From CAISIP01 sp965278985 (GTDB lineage Bacteria; Pseudomonadota; Gammaproteobacteria; Burkholderiales; Burkholderiaceae_C), in assembly GCA_965278985.1 (NCBI GenBank), contig OZ257131.1, positions 806,001-870,000 on the forward strand: a DNA stretch of 64,000 bases. The letters run 5' to 3'. The translations under genes and the position numbers were made by a program. The notes under the pieces are model-generated. The model was not told where the DNA came from, made no database searches, and saw nothing but the letters and a program-made list of their open reading frames with translations. Position 1 is the first letter of the stretch. Each line of letters starts with the position of its first letter. Of the stretch, positions 1 through 6,990 are shown piece by piece.

Positions 1-564
1 GGTGCGGGCTTCGGCCTGGTCGGCGGCCTGTGGCTGGCGCTGTCGCCCCTGGCCTCGGCGCTGTTGGAGCCCTACATCAAGGCCCTGAACGCCATGCCAC
101 GCATCATCCTGGCGCCTATCTTCGCCGTGTGGTTCGGGCTGGGTATCGCGAGCAAGGTGGCGCTGGGCGTGACGCTGGTGTTCTTCATCGTGTTCTTCAA
201 CGTCTACCAGGGTGTGCGCGAGGTGAGCCCCGTGGTGCTGGCCAATGCCCGCATGCTGGGCGCCAGCCAGCGCCAGCTGCTGCGCCATGTGTACCTGCCC
301 AGCGCCACCAGCTGGGTCTTCAGCTCGCTGCACACCTCGGTGGGCCTGGCCTTCGTGGGCGCCGTGGTGGGGGAGTACCTGGGCTCCAGCCAGGGCGTGG
401 GCTACCTGATCCTGCAGGCCGAGGGCAGCTTCGACATCAACACCGTGATGGCCGGCATCCTGGTGCTCACGGTGTTCGCGCTGGTGCTGGATGCGCTGGT
501 GGGGCGCATCGAGAAGAAGCTCATGAAGTGGCAGCCGAAGTCGGGGGAGACGGAGAAGCTGTAG
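1..564 (+). CDS. ABC transporter permease, SsuC/TauC-like (5' partial)
   Basis: The reading frame is open from the first base, so the start lies outside the window. The 187 visible residues are rich in hydrophobic helices and contain the BPD_transp_1 cytoplasmic loop ('ANARMLGASQRQLLRHVYLP'), the EAA-type coupling helix that docks on the ATPase. The pattern fits permeases of the nitrate/sulfonate/taurine group rather than sugar or peptide permeases. It is an inner-membrane protein; its ATPase and binding protein must lie upstream. The substrate cannot be told. The C-terminus is a short basic/acidic tail, normal for the family. Confidence 0.85.
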   Translation, partial: GAGFGLVGGLWLALSPLASALLEPYIKALNAMPRIILAPIFAVWFGLGIASKVALGVTLVFFIVFFNVYQGVREVSPVVLANARMLGASQRQLLRHVYLPSATSWVFSSLHTSVGLAFVGAVVGEYLGSSQGVGYLILQAEGSFDINTVMAGILVLTVFALVLDALVGRIEKKLMKWQPKSGETEKL

Positions 565-651
565 CGGACAGAGTCTTGCGCTGGGCGCATGGGCTTGGCG
601 CGACAAGCCCTCTGGCTTCGCTGCGTGAGGCGATTGCGCGGCGGGGTGGGT

Positions 652-673
652 TGATGTATGCTTTTATACATCA
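652..673. promoter_or_regulatory. Palindromic operator upstream of the toxin-antitoxin operon
   Basis: TGATGTAT, a 6-nt spacer (gctttt), then ATACATCA form a perfect 8-bp inverted repeat ending 14 bp before the antitoxin start codon. The AT-rich sequence stands out in very GC-rich surroundings. Ribbon-helix-helix antitoxins usually repress their own operon through such a palindrome, so autoregulation is the likely role. Function is inferred from sequence and position. Confidence 0.6.
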
Positions 674-687
674 CAAGGGGCAAAAAA

Positions 688-945
688 ATGCACCGCACAC
701 AGATTTACCTGCATGACGCATTGCATGACAGCTTGAAAATCCGGTCCCGCAGTGCGGGCGTCAGCATTTCCGAACTGATTCGCCGCACCCTGGAGAAGGA
801 GATCCAGAAAGACCCGGTGGCCGATGCGCGGGCGTTCTTCGAGCGGCTCAAACCACTGCAGAGTTTTGCCAACGTGGATTCCGACGCCCATGTGCGCGCC
901 ATCCGAAGCAAAAGCCGCATCTTGCGAGCGGGCAAAGACGCGTGA
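688..945 (+). CDS. Type II antitoxin, ribbon-helix-helix family
   Basis: An 85-residue protein. The start is the ATG at 688, behind a good ribosome-binding site (aagggg, 675-680); an in-frame upstream ATG at 658 lies inside the operator palindrome and is unlikely. Residues 1-40 ('MHRTQIYL...ISELIRRTLEKEI') are a typical RHH/CopG fold: an N-terminal beta strand that contacts DNA, then two helices for dimerisation. The C-terminal half is charged and would wrap around and block the toxin. Its stop overlaps the toxin start (GTGA), the classic antitoxin-first arrangement. Confidence 0.8.
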   Translation: MHRTQIYLHDALHDSLKIRSRSAGVSISELIRRTLEKEIQKDPVADARAFFERLKPLQSFANVDSDAHVRAIRSKSRILRAGKDA

Positions 946-1331
946 CCCCCGAACGCGTGGTGCTGGACACCAACATCGTCATTGACCTGCTCAAGAAGGT
1001 GCCGCGTGTCGTCGAGCGCTTTCTTGGTTTGTTGGAGGCCGACACGCAGTTCCTCATCTGCCCGATTGTTGTCGCCGAGGTTTATGCAGGTGCCTTCAAG
1101 CGTGAGTACAAGGATATCGAGGCGTTGTTCGATCTTTGCCATCGTGTCGATATGGACACGGAGACCGGCCGCGTGGCTGGCAAATTTGCCAATGAGTACG
1201 CCAAGGCATTTCAGGGCTTCGCCCTGGAGGACTATGTGCTGGCCGCCACGGCGCGCATCCACGGCTGCCCGCTGTGGACGCACAACCGCAAGCACTACCC
1301 GATGCGCGACATCGAGATATTGGGCACCTGA
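942..1331 (+). CDS. vapC: PIN-domain ribonuclease toxin, VapC type
   Basis: 129 residues with a GTG start overlapping the antitoxin stop by four bases, so the two are translationally coupled. PIN-domain acidic residues are present: Asp in 'VLDTNIVIDLL' near the N-terminus, Glu in 'VVAEVYAGA', and Asp in 'ALEDYVLAAT'; the C-terminal 'WTHNRKHY' matches the usual last motif. VapC toxins are Mg-dependent endoribonucleases that cut tRNA or rRNA and stop translation when the antitoxin is lost. Nothing visible is truncated, so the toxin should be active. Confidence 0.88.
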   Translation: MTPERVVLDTNIVIDLLKKVPRVVERFLGLLEADTQFLICPIVVAEVYAGAFKREYKDIEALFDLCHRVDMDTETGRVAGKFANEYAKAFQGFALEDYVLAATARIHGCPLWTHNRKHYPMRDIEILGT

Positions 1332-1421
1332 GCCGATGGCCGGTACAGTGGCCCCGGCGGAAGTGCTGCGCGGTGGCGCACCCTGACCCTCAGCTTCCTC
1401 TTCCGCCGAGCCGCGGTTCCT

Positions 1422-2021
1422 TCATACCCACAGGCACCACAGCGCCAGCAGCGGGGTTTGCGCCGTGGCGCGCATCGCATGCACGATGTTCGCAGGGTGG
1501 TAGACCAGGCCACCGGCTCCGGGCGTGTACCAACCGGCCTCGGTGTTGTACCAGTCCCCCGCGCTCAGCACCAGGTAGACCTCGCGAGGCGGGTGTTGGT
1601 GGTCTGGATACACCACTTCGGGTGCCAGCAGGCTGGCGCCCACCACGATGTCATTGCGCTGCTCCAGGCCCGCAGGTCCGATCAACTGGGTGTTCGCATG
1701 CCCTGTGGCAAAGTCCGGGCTGCCGTTGGCGACATTGCTGCTTCGGCGCCACGGCAGCAGCGGCGCCAGGGTGTGCAGGGCTGTGGCGAGGCGGGCGATG
1801 TCGTTAGCGCCATGTTGCTGCGCCCGTGCCACCGCAGGGGCGAGGTGGGCGCAGGCGGGTAGCCACTGCGGCGCGCTGGCCGTCTCCGCCGCATCCGCGT
1901 GCCGCAGCACCTGGGCCATGTGGCGGCCGAGTGCGTGGGCCGGCGTGCCGGGGGCCGCGCGCGTCGCGATGGCGCCATGCAGCAGGTCGATCAGGTCACT
2001 CAGGGCGGGGTGGCGTGGCAT
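1422..2021 (-). CDS. DMSP-lyase-family cupin (DddQ/DddL-like)
   Basis: A 199-residue protein starting at the ATG whose complement ends at 2021. The N-terminal half is helical; residues 125-199 form a single cupin barrel. Likely metal ligands and catalytic residues are H141, H143, E147, Y149 ('DHQHPPREVY') and H181, the pattern of the dimethylsulfoniopropionate lyase family. Family members cleave DMSP to dimethyl sulfide and acrylate, but many homologues in terrestrial betaproteobacteria are untested and may act on other substrates. It stands alone between the toxin gene (convergent) and the lysR gene (same strand, 103 bp upstream). Confidence 0.6.
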   Translation of the reverse strand: MPRHPALSDLIDLLHGAIATRAAPGTPAHALGRHMAQVLRHADAAETASAPQWLPACAHLAPAVARAQQHGANDIARLATALHTLAPLLPWRRSSNVANGSPDFATGHANTQLIGPAGLEQRNDIVVGASLLAPEVVYPDHQHPPREVYLVLSAGDWYNTEAGWYTPGAGGLVYHPANIVHAMRATAQTPLLALWCLWV

Positions 2022-2124
2022 GTGGGGCTCTGGTGTCGGGTAGGCCGTCGCGGGCAGGACGTGCGCGTGGCCATGGTCCGCGGGGCAGTTCTCACGATAT
2101 GGGCCCAAAGATCGTACCGGTTCG

Positions 2125-3084
2125 TCAACCCATGCGGCTCGGCAACGCGCGTTCCGCCGCACCCTGCGGCCTTGCCTTGCGCATGGTCTCCACGAAGCGC
2201 CGCAGCCGCGCCGGGTAGAAGCGCGCGTGGGGGTATAGCAGCCAGGCCGGCAGCGGGCTGGCGCGCCATTGGGGAGCGAGCTGCACCAGCCGGCCCTGGG
2301 CAATGTCTTCTTCCACCAGCCAGGCCGAGGCGATGGCCACGCCCAGGCCCAGCAGCGCCGCCTGGCGCAGCGCATGCAGGCTGTCTGTGGACATGCGTGG
2401 CCGGATGGCGATGCGGCGTGGCGCGCCGCCCAACAGGGGCTCCAGCGTCACCTCCGTGCGGTAGAAGGTGCGCAGCGCCAGCCACGGCAGGGTGGCGAGT
2501 TGCTCGGGCTCGGTGGGGAGCGCTTGGCCCTGCAGCAGCGAGGGTGCCGCCACCACGATGCGTGGCACGTCCCACAGTCGGATCGCCACCAGCGCGGCAT
2601 CGTCGACCTCGCCCACCTGGATCGCGCAGTCGATGCCCTGGGCGATGAAGTCGCCAGGCGTGTCGTGCAGCAGCCACTCCACGGACACCTCGGGGTTCTC
2701 GCGCAGGTAGTCGGCCAGTGGTGCGATGAGCTGCTGCTGGCCGAAGGCGTGGGGCGCCACCACACGCAGGTGGCCCTCGGCCCGCGCGCCGGTGCCGCGC
2801 AGGTCGGCCTCCAGCGAATGCCAGCCGGCCAGCAGCTCCTTGGCACGCTCGAAGCAGCGTTCGCCATCTTCCGTCAGCAGCATGCTGCGCGTGGAGCGTT
2901 GCAGAAGGCGTACTCCCAGAGCCCGCTCCAGCGCCTGCAGGCGCCTGCTCACGGTGGGCTGCGTGGCGCCCAGCCGTGCCGCCGCGGCCGACAGGCTGCC
3001 AGCCTCGACGATGCGCACGAAGGTCTGCATCAGGTCGATGCGGTCCACACCTGCACCAGGCGTGGAAAGTGTGGGGTCATTCAT
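2125..3084 (-). CDS. LysR-family transcriptional regulator
   Basis: 319 residues when started at the ATG complementary to 3082-3084. The N-terminal winged helix-turn-helix ('FVRIVEAGSLSAAAARLGATQPTVSRRLQALERALGVRLLQRS') is followed by a type 2 periplasmic-binding-protein-like effector domain. It lies divergently from the MFS transporter gene, 98 bp apart, and probably controls it. The DMSP-lyase-like gene lies downstream on the same strand and might be co-transcribed. Confidence 0.9.
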   Translation of the reverse strand: MNDPTLSTPGAGVDRIDLMQTFVRIVEAGSLSAAAARLGATQPTVSRRLQALERALGVRLLQRSTRSMLLTEDGERCFERAKELLAGWHSLEADLRGTGARAEGHLRVVAPHAFGQQQLIAPLADYLRENPEVSVEWLLHDTPGDFIAQGIDCAIQVGEVDDAALVAIRLWDVPRIVVAAPSLLQGQALPTEPEQLATLPWLALRTFYRTEVTLEPLLGGAPRRIAIRPRMSTDSLHALRQAALLGLGVAIASAWLVEEDIAQGRLVQLAPQWRASPLPAWLLYPHARFYPARLRRFVETMRKARPQGAAERALPSRMG

Positions 3085-3182
3085 GCGTGCATCGTATAGC
3101 TCCACTGCGCGTAGCGCCACTACCGCCCCCGGGAAATGCCAAGCACACTCGCGGCCTGTCTCCACCGCCCAGGGTTAACCCC

Positions 3183-4400
3183 ATGCATCCCATACCATCG
3201 GTACATATGAATTCCGCTTCCCTCCCAGCGGCCGCCGCCACCGGCCTGCCCGCGCGCCTGATCCTGTTGCTCGCGCTGGGCACCGCTTTCAGCGTGGCCA
3301 CGCTGTACTACTGCCAGCCGATGCTGGGCGTGCTGGGGGCCGACATCGGCGCCTCGACGCGGGAGGTGGGGTTTGTGCCCACCATGACACAGCTGGGGTA
3401 TGCGGCAGGCATCCTGCTGCTGGTGCCGCTGGGCGACCGCTTTGACCGGCGACGCATCATCGTGGCCAAGGCGGTGGCGCTGTGCCTGGCCCTGTTGGCC
3501 GCCGCCGCGGCGCCCGGCATCGGCGCGCTGCTGGTGGCCAGCCTGGCCATCGGCCTGGCCGCGACCATGGCGCAGGACATCGTGCCGGCTGCCGCCACGC
3601 TGGCGCCAGAGCACCAGCGTGGCCGCATCGTGGGCACGGTGATGACCGGGCTGCTGCTGGGCGTGTTGTTGTCGCGCGTGGTCAGCGGCTTCGTGGCCGA
3701 GCACCTGGGCTGGCGCGCGATGTTCGGCATGGCGGCGGGCAGCATCGCGCTCATCGGCATCGCCAGCTGGCGCGGGCTGCCACGGTTCCGGCCCACCACG
3801 CAGCTTGGATACGGCGCCCTGCTGGCCTCGCTGGCGGGGCTGTGGCGGCAGCATGGTGCGTTGCGCCGCGCGGCCTTGGCCCAGGCGCTGTTGTCGGTGG
3901 GTTTCTCCGCTTTCTGGTCCACGCTGGCCGTGATGCTGCACGGCGCGCCGTTTCACCTGGGCAGTGCGGCCGCGGGGGCCTTCGGCCTGGCGGGTGCGGC
4001 CGGCGCGCTGGCCGCGCCGCTGGCAGGGCGTATCGCCGACCGGCGCGGCCCGGAACTGGTGACCCGGTTGGGCGCGGGGCTGGCTGTGGTGTCCTTCGCC
4101 GCGATGCTGCTGATGCCGGGCCTGCTGGTGCACTGGCAGCTCGTGCTGCTGGGCTTGAGCGCCATCGGCTTCGACCTGGGCGCGCAGGCCATGCTGATCG
4201 CACACCAGACCATCGTTTATGGCATCGACGCGGGCGCGCGCAGCCGGCTCAACGCGGTGCTGTTCACCGGAATGTTCATCGGCATGGCGACGGGCTCGGC
4301 CCTGGGCGCGCTGGTGCTGGCGCAATGGGGGTGGACGGGCGTCACGTTGCTGGCGGTGTTGTCGGCCGGGTCTGCGCTGGGGGTGCGGATGTGGCGCTGA
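3183..4400 (+). CDS. MFS transporter (drug/metabolite efflux type)
   Basis: About 405 residues and 12 predicted membrane helices. The MFS motif A between helices 2 and 3 is clear ('LVPLGDRFDRRR') and a second copy lies mid-protein ('AGRIADRRGPELV'). The sequence resembles proton-driven exporters with 'YYCQPML' after the first helix, as in YnfM/SotB-like families. Start ATG at 3183; an alternative ATG at 3207 would shorten it by eight residues. The divergent LysR gene suggests inducer-controlled export. Substrate unknown. Confidence 0.88.
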   Translation: MHPIPSVHMNSASLPAAAATGLPARLILLLALGTAFSVATLYYCQPMLGVLGADIGASTREVGFVPTMTQLGYAAGILLLVPLGDRFDRRRIIVAKAVALCLALLAAAAAPGIGALLVASLAIGLAATMAQDIVPAAATLAPEHQRGRIVGTVMTGLLLGVLLSRVVSGFVAEHLGWRAMFGMAAGSIALIGIASWRGLPRFRPTTQLGYGALLASLAGLWRQHGALRRAALAQALLSVGFSAFWSTLAVMLHGAPFHLGSAAAGAFGLAGAAGALAAPLAGRIADRRGPELVTRLGAGLAVVSFAAMLLMPGLLVHWQLVLLGLSAIGFDLGAQAMLIAHQTIVYGIDAGARSRLNAVLFTGMFIGMATGSALGALVLAQWGWTGVTLLAVLSAGSALGVRMWR

Positions 4401-4465
4401 GGCGCTGGGCCTGACCGGTCGGCGGCACGCAGCACAGGTTGCGCCGTCCCAGGGAAGGGTGTCTT

Positions 4466-5269
4466 CTACGGCACCAGGAACGACCGCACCAGCGTCAGCT
4501 CGCCCGGCTTGCGCATCGGCACGCGGAACACCTGCTGCTTCTCCTTCGGCGTGCCCTCGTCCTGCACCACCGCGATCTGCGCGGTGATCAGCGCGTCGCG
4601 CTGCTCGCCGGCGCCGAAATAGTTCACGAACACATGGTAGGCGCCGGGCACCGGGTTCGGCGTGGCAAAGATCTCGGGGCCGAAGCCGGTGGTGACGTCG
4701 ACGTCGAGCGCACCGCCGTTGGCTGCCGTGCGGGCGCCGTAGAACACATGCTGGCCATCGGGCGATACCACATGCAAGTCCAGGTCGGTGCTGTCGCTGT
4801 CCCAGCTCAGCAGCACGCGCAGGCGCGCCGGCGTGCGTGCGCTCTGGGCTTCGTAGAACTGGCGGCGCACGCTGCTGCCGTCGGGTGCACGCACCTGCAC
4901 GCCATGGCTGCCGCCGCCGAAGGACCAGGGCCGCGCGAAGCTGCCGTCCTCGTTGGCCAGCAACGGCATCGCGATGCCGTCGACGACCAGGCGCGCGGGC
5001 TGGCGCGCCGCGCCTTCGGCTGTCTTCGGGCTGGCGGCGATGCGCCCTCGGATGAGTGCGGCTTCCGAGCGGCCGTTGGTGTTCACGCTGGCCGCAGGGT
5101 AGTGCACCTCCTGCACGAAGTCCTGCTGCTGCGCCGGCGCGTTGCGCCAGCCGCCGATGGGCGCGTCCAGCGTCGGCCCGGCGGCGTGTGCCGGCAGTGC
5201 GGCCGCGCAGGACAGGGCGAGGAAGGCCCCCGCGATGCGGGTGGGTCGGAACGGTGTCGTTGCTGTCAT
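4466..5269 (-). CDS. yfaP: YfaP-like protein, DUF2135 (last gene of the macroglobulin operon)
   Basis: 267 residues with a Sec-type signal peptide (1-30, ending 'PAHAA'), so it is secreted to the periplasm. Residues ~140-255 match DUF2135: 'LLSWDSDSTDLDLHVVSPDGQHVFYG' and 'GAYHVFVNYFG', a beta-sandwich with an Asp-rich segment that could bind calcium. Its ATG overlaps the stop of the preceding gene (ATGA). In Escherichia coli the same gene order, yfaA-T-S-Q-P, surrounds the macroglobulin YfaS, which fixes its identity by synteny. Its biochemical role is unknown; it is probably a partner of the macroglobulin complex. Confidence 0.8.
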   Translation of the reverse strand: MTATTPFRPTRIAGAFLALSCAAALPAHAAGPTLDAPIGGWRNAPAQQQDFVQEVHYPAASVNTNGRSEAALIRGRIAASPKTAEGAARQPARLVVDGIAMPLLANEDGSFARPWSFGGGSHGVQVRAPDGSSVRRQFYEAQSARTPARLRVLLSWDSDSTDLDLHVVSPDGQHVFYGARTAANGGALDVDVTTGFGPEIFATPNPVPGAYHVFVNYFGAGEQRDALITAQIAVVQDEGTPKEKQQVFRVPMRKPGELTLVRSFLVP

Positions 5270-6990
5270 AGGTCCGCCAGTTGCTGCGCCAGGTGTTCGA
5301 TGTAGGCCTCGTCGCGGCCGCGCGGGTGCGCGCGGAAGGCCAGGTGGAGGTATTCGTGGATCAGTGTCACGCGGCCTTCGCGGCTCTGCCACTCGCGCAG
5401 CCGGATCAGCAGGCGGCGCTGGTCCGAGTGCGGCGTGCCCATGGCCAACTGGCAGACCTGCAGGGCCTCCCCGGGCGGCTCGTAACCTGCCTGCATGCGC
5501 AGGATGCCACGCCAGCGCGCCTGCCGCGCGGCCAGCCATTGCCGCGCCTGCGGCAGCGGCGTGCAGTCGCCAGCGGCCTGGGCCGGGGCCAGGGTGCCGG
5601 TGGGATAGGCCTGGCGCAGCAGCGCGTCGAAGCTGGCGCCGGCGCGCCCGGCCGCCACGGCGGCCTGCCAGGACATCACGCCGGGTGTGCCCTGGTCGCG
5701 GTGGTAGCGCACCGGCACGCCGTCGACCACCAGTCCCTCGGTGAAGGTGGCGGCGGCACGTGCGGCGGCGCTCGGCGGGTTGGGGCCCACGCGCTGGTTG
5801 CGGCTGTCGTCGGCGATGCGGCGGCAGCCCTCGGCCTCGGTGGCGTTCTGCAGCACGTAGCTGCGCGCGGCCACGGCCAGCGCGCGCGCCGCCTGGGTCT
5901 CGCGGGCATCGCCCTCGCGGTCGACCACGCGGGCCACGTAGTCCTCCAGCGGCAGCCGGGCGGTGATCTGCGGGCCCAGTGGCCCCTGCAGCAGCTGCAG
6001 CGCCGGTACGGCGGTGATGGTGAGCTGCTCGCCGTTGCCGAAGGCGATGCGGTAGCGCCCACGCATAGGGCCTGCGGGGGCGTCGGTATCGGCTGCGTCC
6101 ACGCGCCGCACCTGGCGGATCGGGTACCGCTGGAAGAAGGCGACATCGATGCAGGGCTGCGCAGCCACCGCGGTGGCGTCGGGTGGCGGCGCGGCCAGCC
6201 CGTGCTGCGCCCACTGCGCGGCGATCCAGGCAGCCTGTGCCTGCAGCGCGTTGCGGCTGGTGCCGGCGCTGCCGAACCAGAAGGGTGTGCCGTCGGCCAG
6301 CCAGCCTGCCGCGCCGCCGGCGGGCCGGCCATCGATGCGCCAGGACCAGGTCTTGAAGCGCGGCCCACTGCCCAGCGCGGCCAGCACCGCGGAGTCCCGC
6401 AGGCCCAGCGGCAGCAGGGCCTGGCGCGCGGCGCTGCGGGCCGGAGCCGGCACCCGCCGCAGCGCGGCCAGCAGTTCGGGCACCGGTACCTCGGTGTCGG
6501 GCTGCAACGCGTCCAGCCGCAGCAGCCAGGCCGGTGCATCCTGTTGCTGCCAGTAGCGGCGCCAGTCCGCCGCCGCGATGCCGAGGCGCTCCGGTTCGAA
6601 ATACGGGCCGCACGACTGCGCCAGGGCTGGATCGCGCGCGATGCTGCCGCCGGGGTCGCAGCAGTATTCGTCGTCGGCTTGCGGCTGGCGGGTGGTGCAG
6701 CGGTAGTCCGGCTCCTGGGGCTGCGTGCGCCCGGCGAGGTAGGCGTAGACGAAAAGTTTCCAGACGCTGCCGAGCGGCGTGACGGGAGGCGTTTGCTGCA
6801 GGCCCGGCACGGCCTGGGTGCCGGCTTGCGGCGTGCGCTGCAGCGCCATCGTGGCGCCGCCGCCATCCAGCCAGGCCAGCCGCGTGGGCGGCGCCGCTCC
6901 GGTGGTGGCCGCCGCGGCCGTGGCCATGGCGCACATCCAGGCCGGCAGCAAGGCCCGGAACGGCAGCAGGGCCTGGATGCGGGGTTTCAC
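5266..6990 (-). CDS. yfaQ: YfaQ-like protein, DUF2300, with SpoIID-like and HExxH segments
   Basis: 574 residues from a GTG start at 6990 that overlaps the macroglobulin stop (GTGA). A hydrophobic N-terminus (about 8-30) looks like a signal sequence. Residues 72-80 contain S75-V-W-K78 in the context of a penicillin-binding-protein SxxK box; S126-C-G128 and K213-T-W215 sit where SxN and KTG boxes would be, in degenerate form. Residues ~345-380 ('RLPLEDYVARVVDREG' then 'ARALAVAARSYVL') resemble the SpoIID/LytB amidase-enhancer fold. The C-terminus carries H545-E-Y-L-H549, a zinc-peptidase motif, with Glu at 561 and 565. Family function is unknown; a cell-wall-facing periplasmic role is inferred. 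Confidence 0.75.
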   Translation of the reverse strand: MKPRIQALLPFRALLPAWMCAMATAAAATTGAAPPTRLAWLDGGGATMALQRTPQAGTQAVPGLQQTPPVTPLGSVWKLFVYAYLAGRTQPQEPDYRCTTRQPQADDEYCCDPGGSIARDPALAQSCGPYFEPERLGIAAADWRRYWQQQDAPAWLLRLDALQPDTEVPVPELLAALRRVPAPARSAARQALLPLGLRDSAVLAALGSGPRFKTWSWRIDGRPAGGAAGWLADGTPFWFGSAGTSRNALQAQAAWIAAQWAQHGLAAPPPDATAVAAQPCIDVAFFQRYPIRQVRRVDAADTDAPAGPMRGRYRIAFGNGEQLTITAVPALQLLQGPLGPQITARLPLEDYVARVVDREGDARETQAARALAVAARSYVLQNATEAEGCRRIADDSRNQRVGPNPPSAAARAAATFTEGLVVDGVPVRYHRDQGTPGVMSWQAAVAAGRAGASFDALLRQAYPTGTLAPAQAAGDCTPLPQARQWLAARQARWRGILRMQAGYEPPGEALQVCQLAMGTPHSDQRRLLIRLREWQSREGRVTLIHEYLHLAFRAHPRGRDEAYIEHLAQQLADL

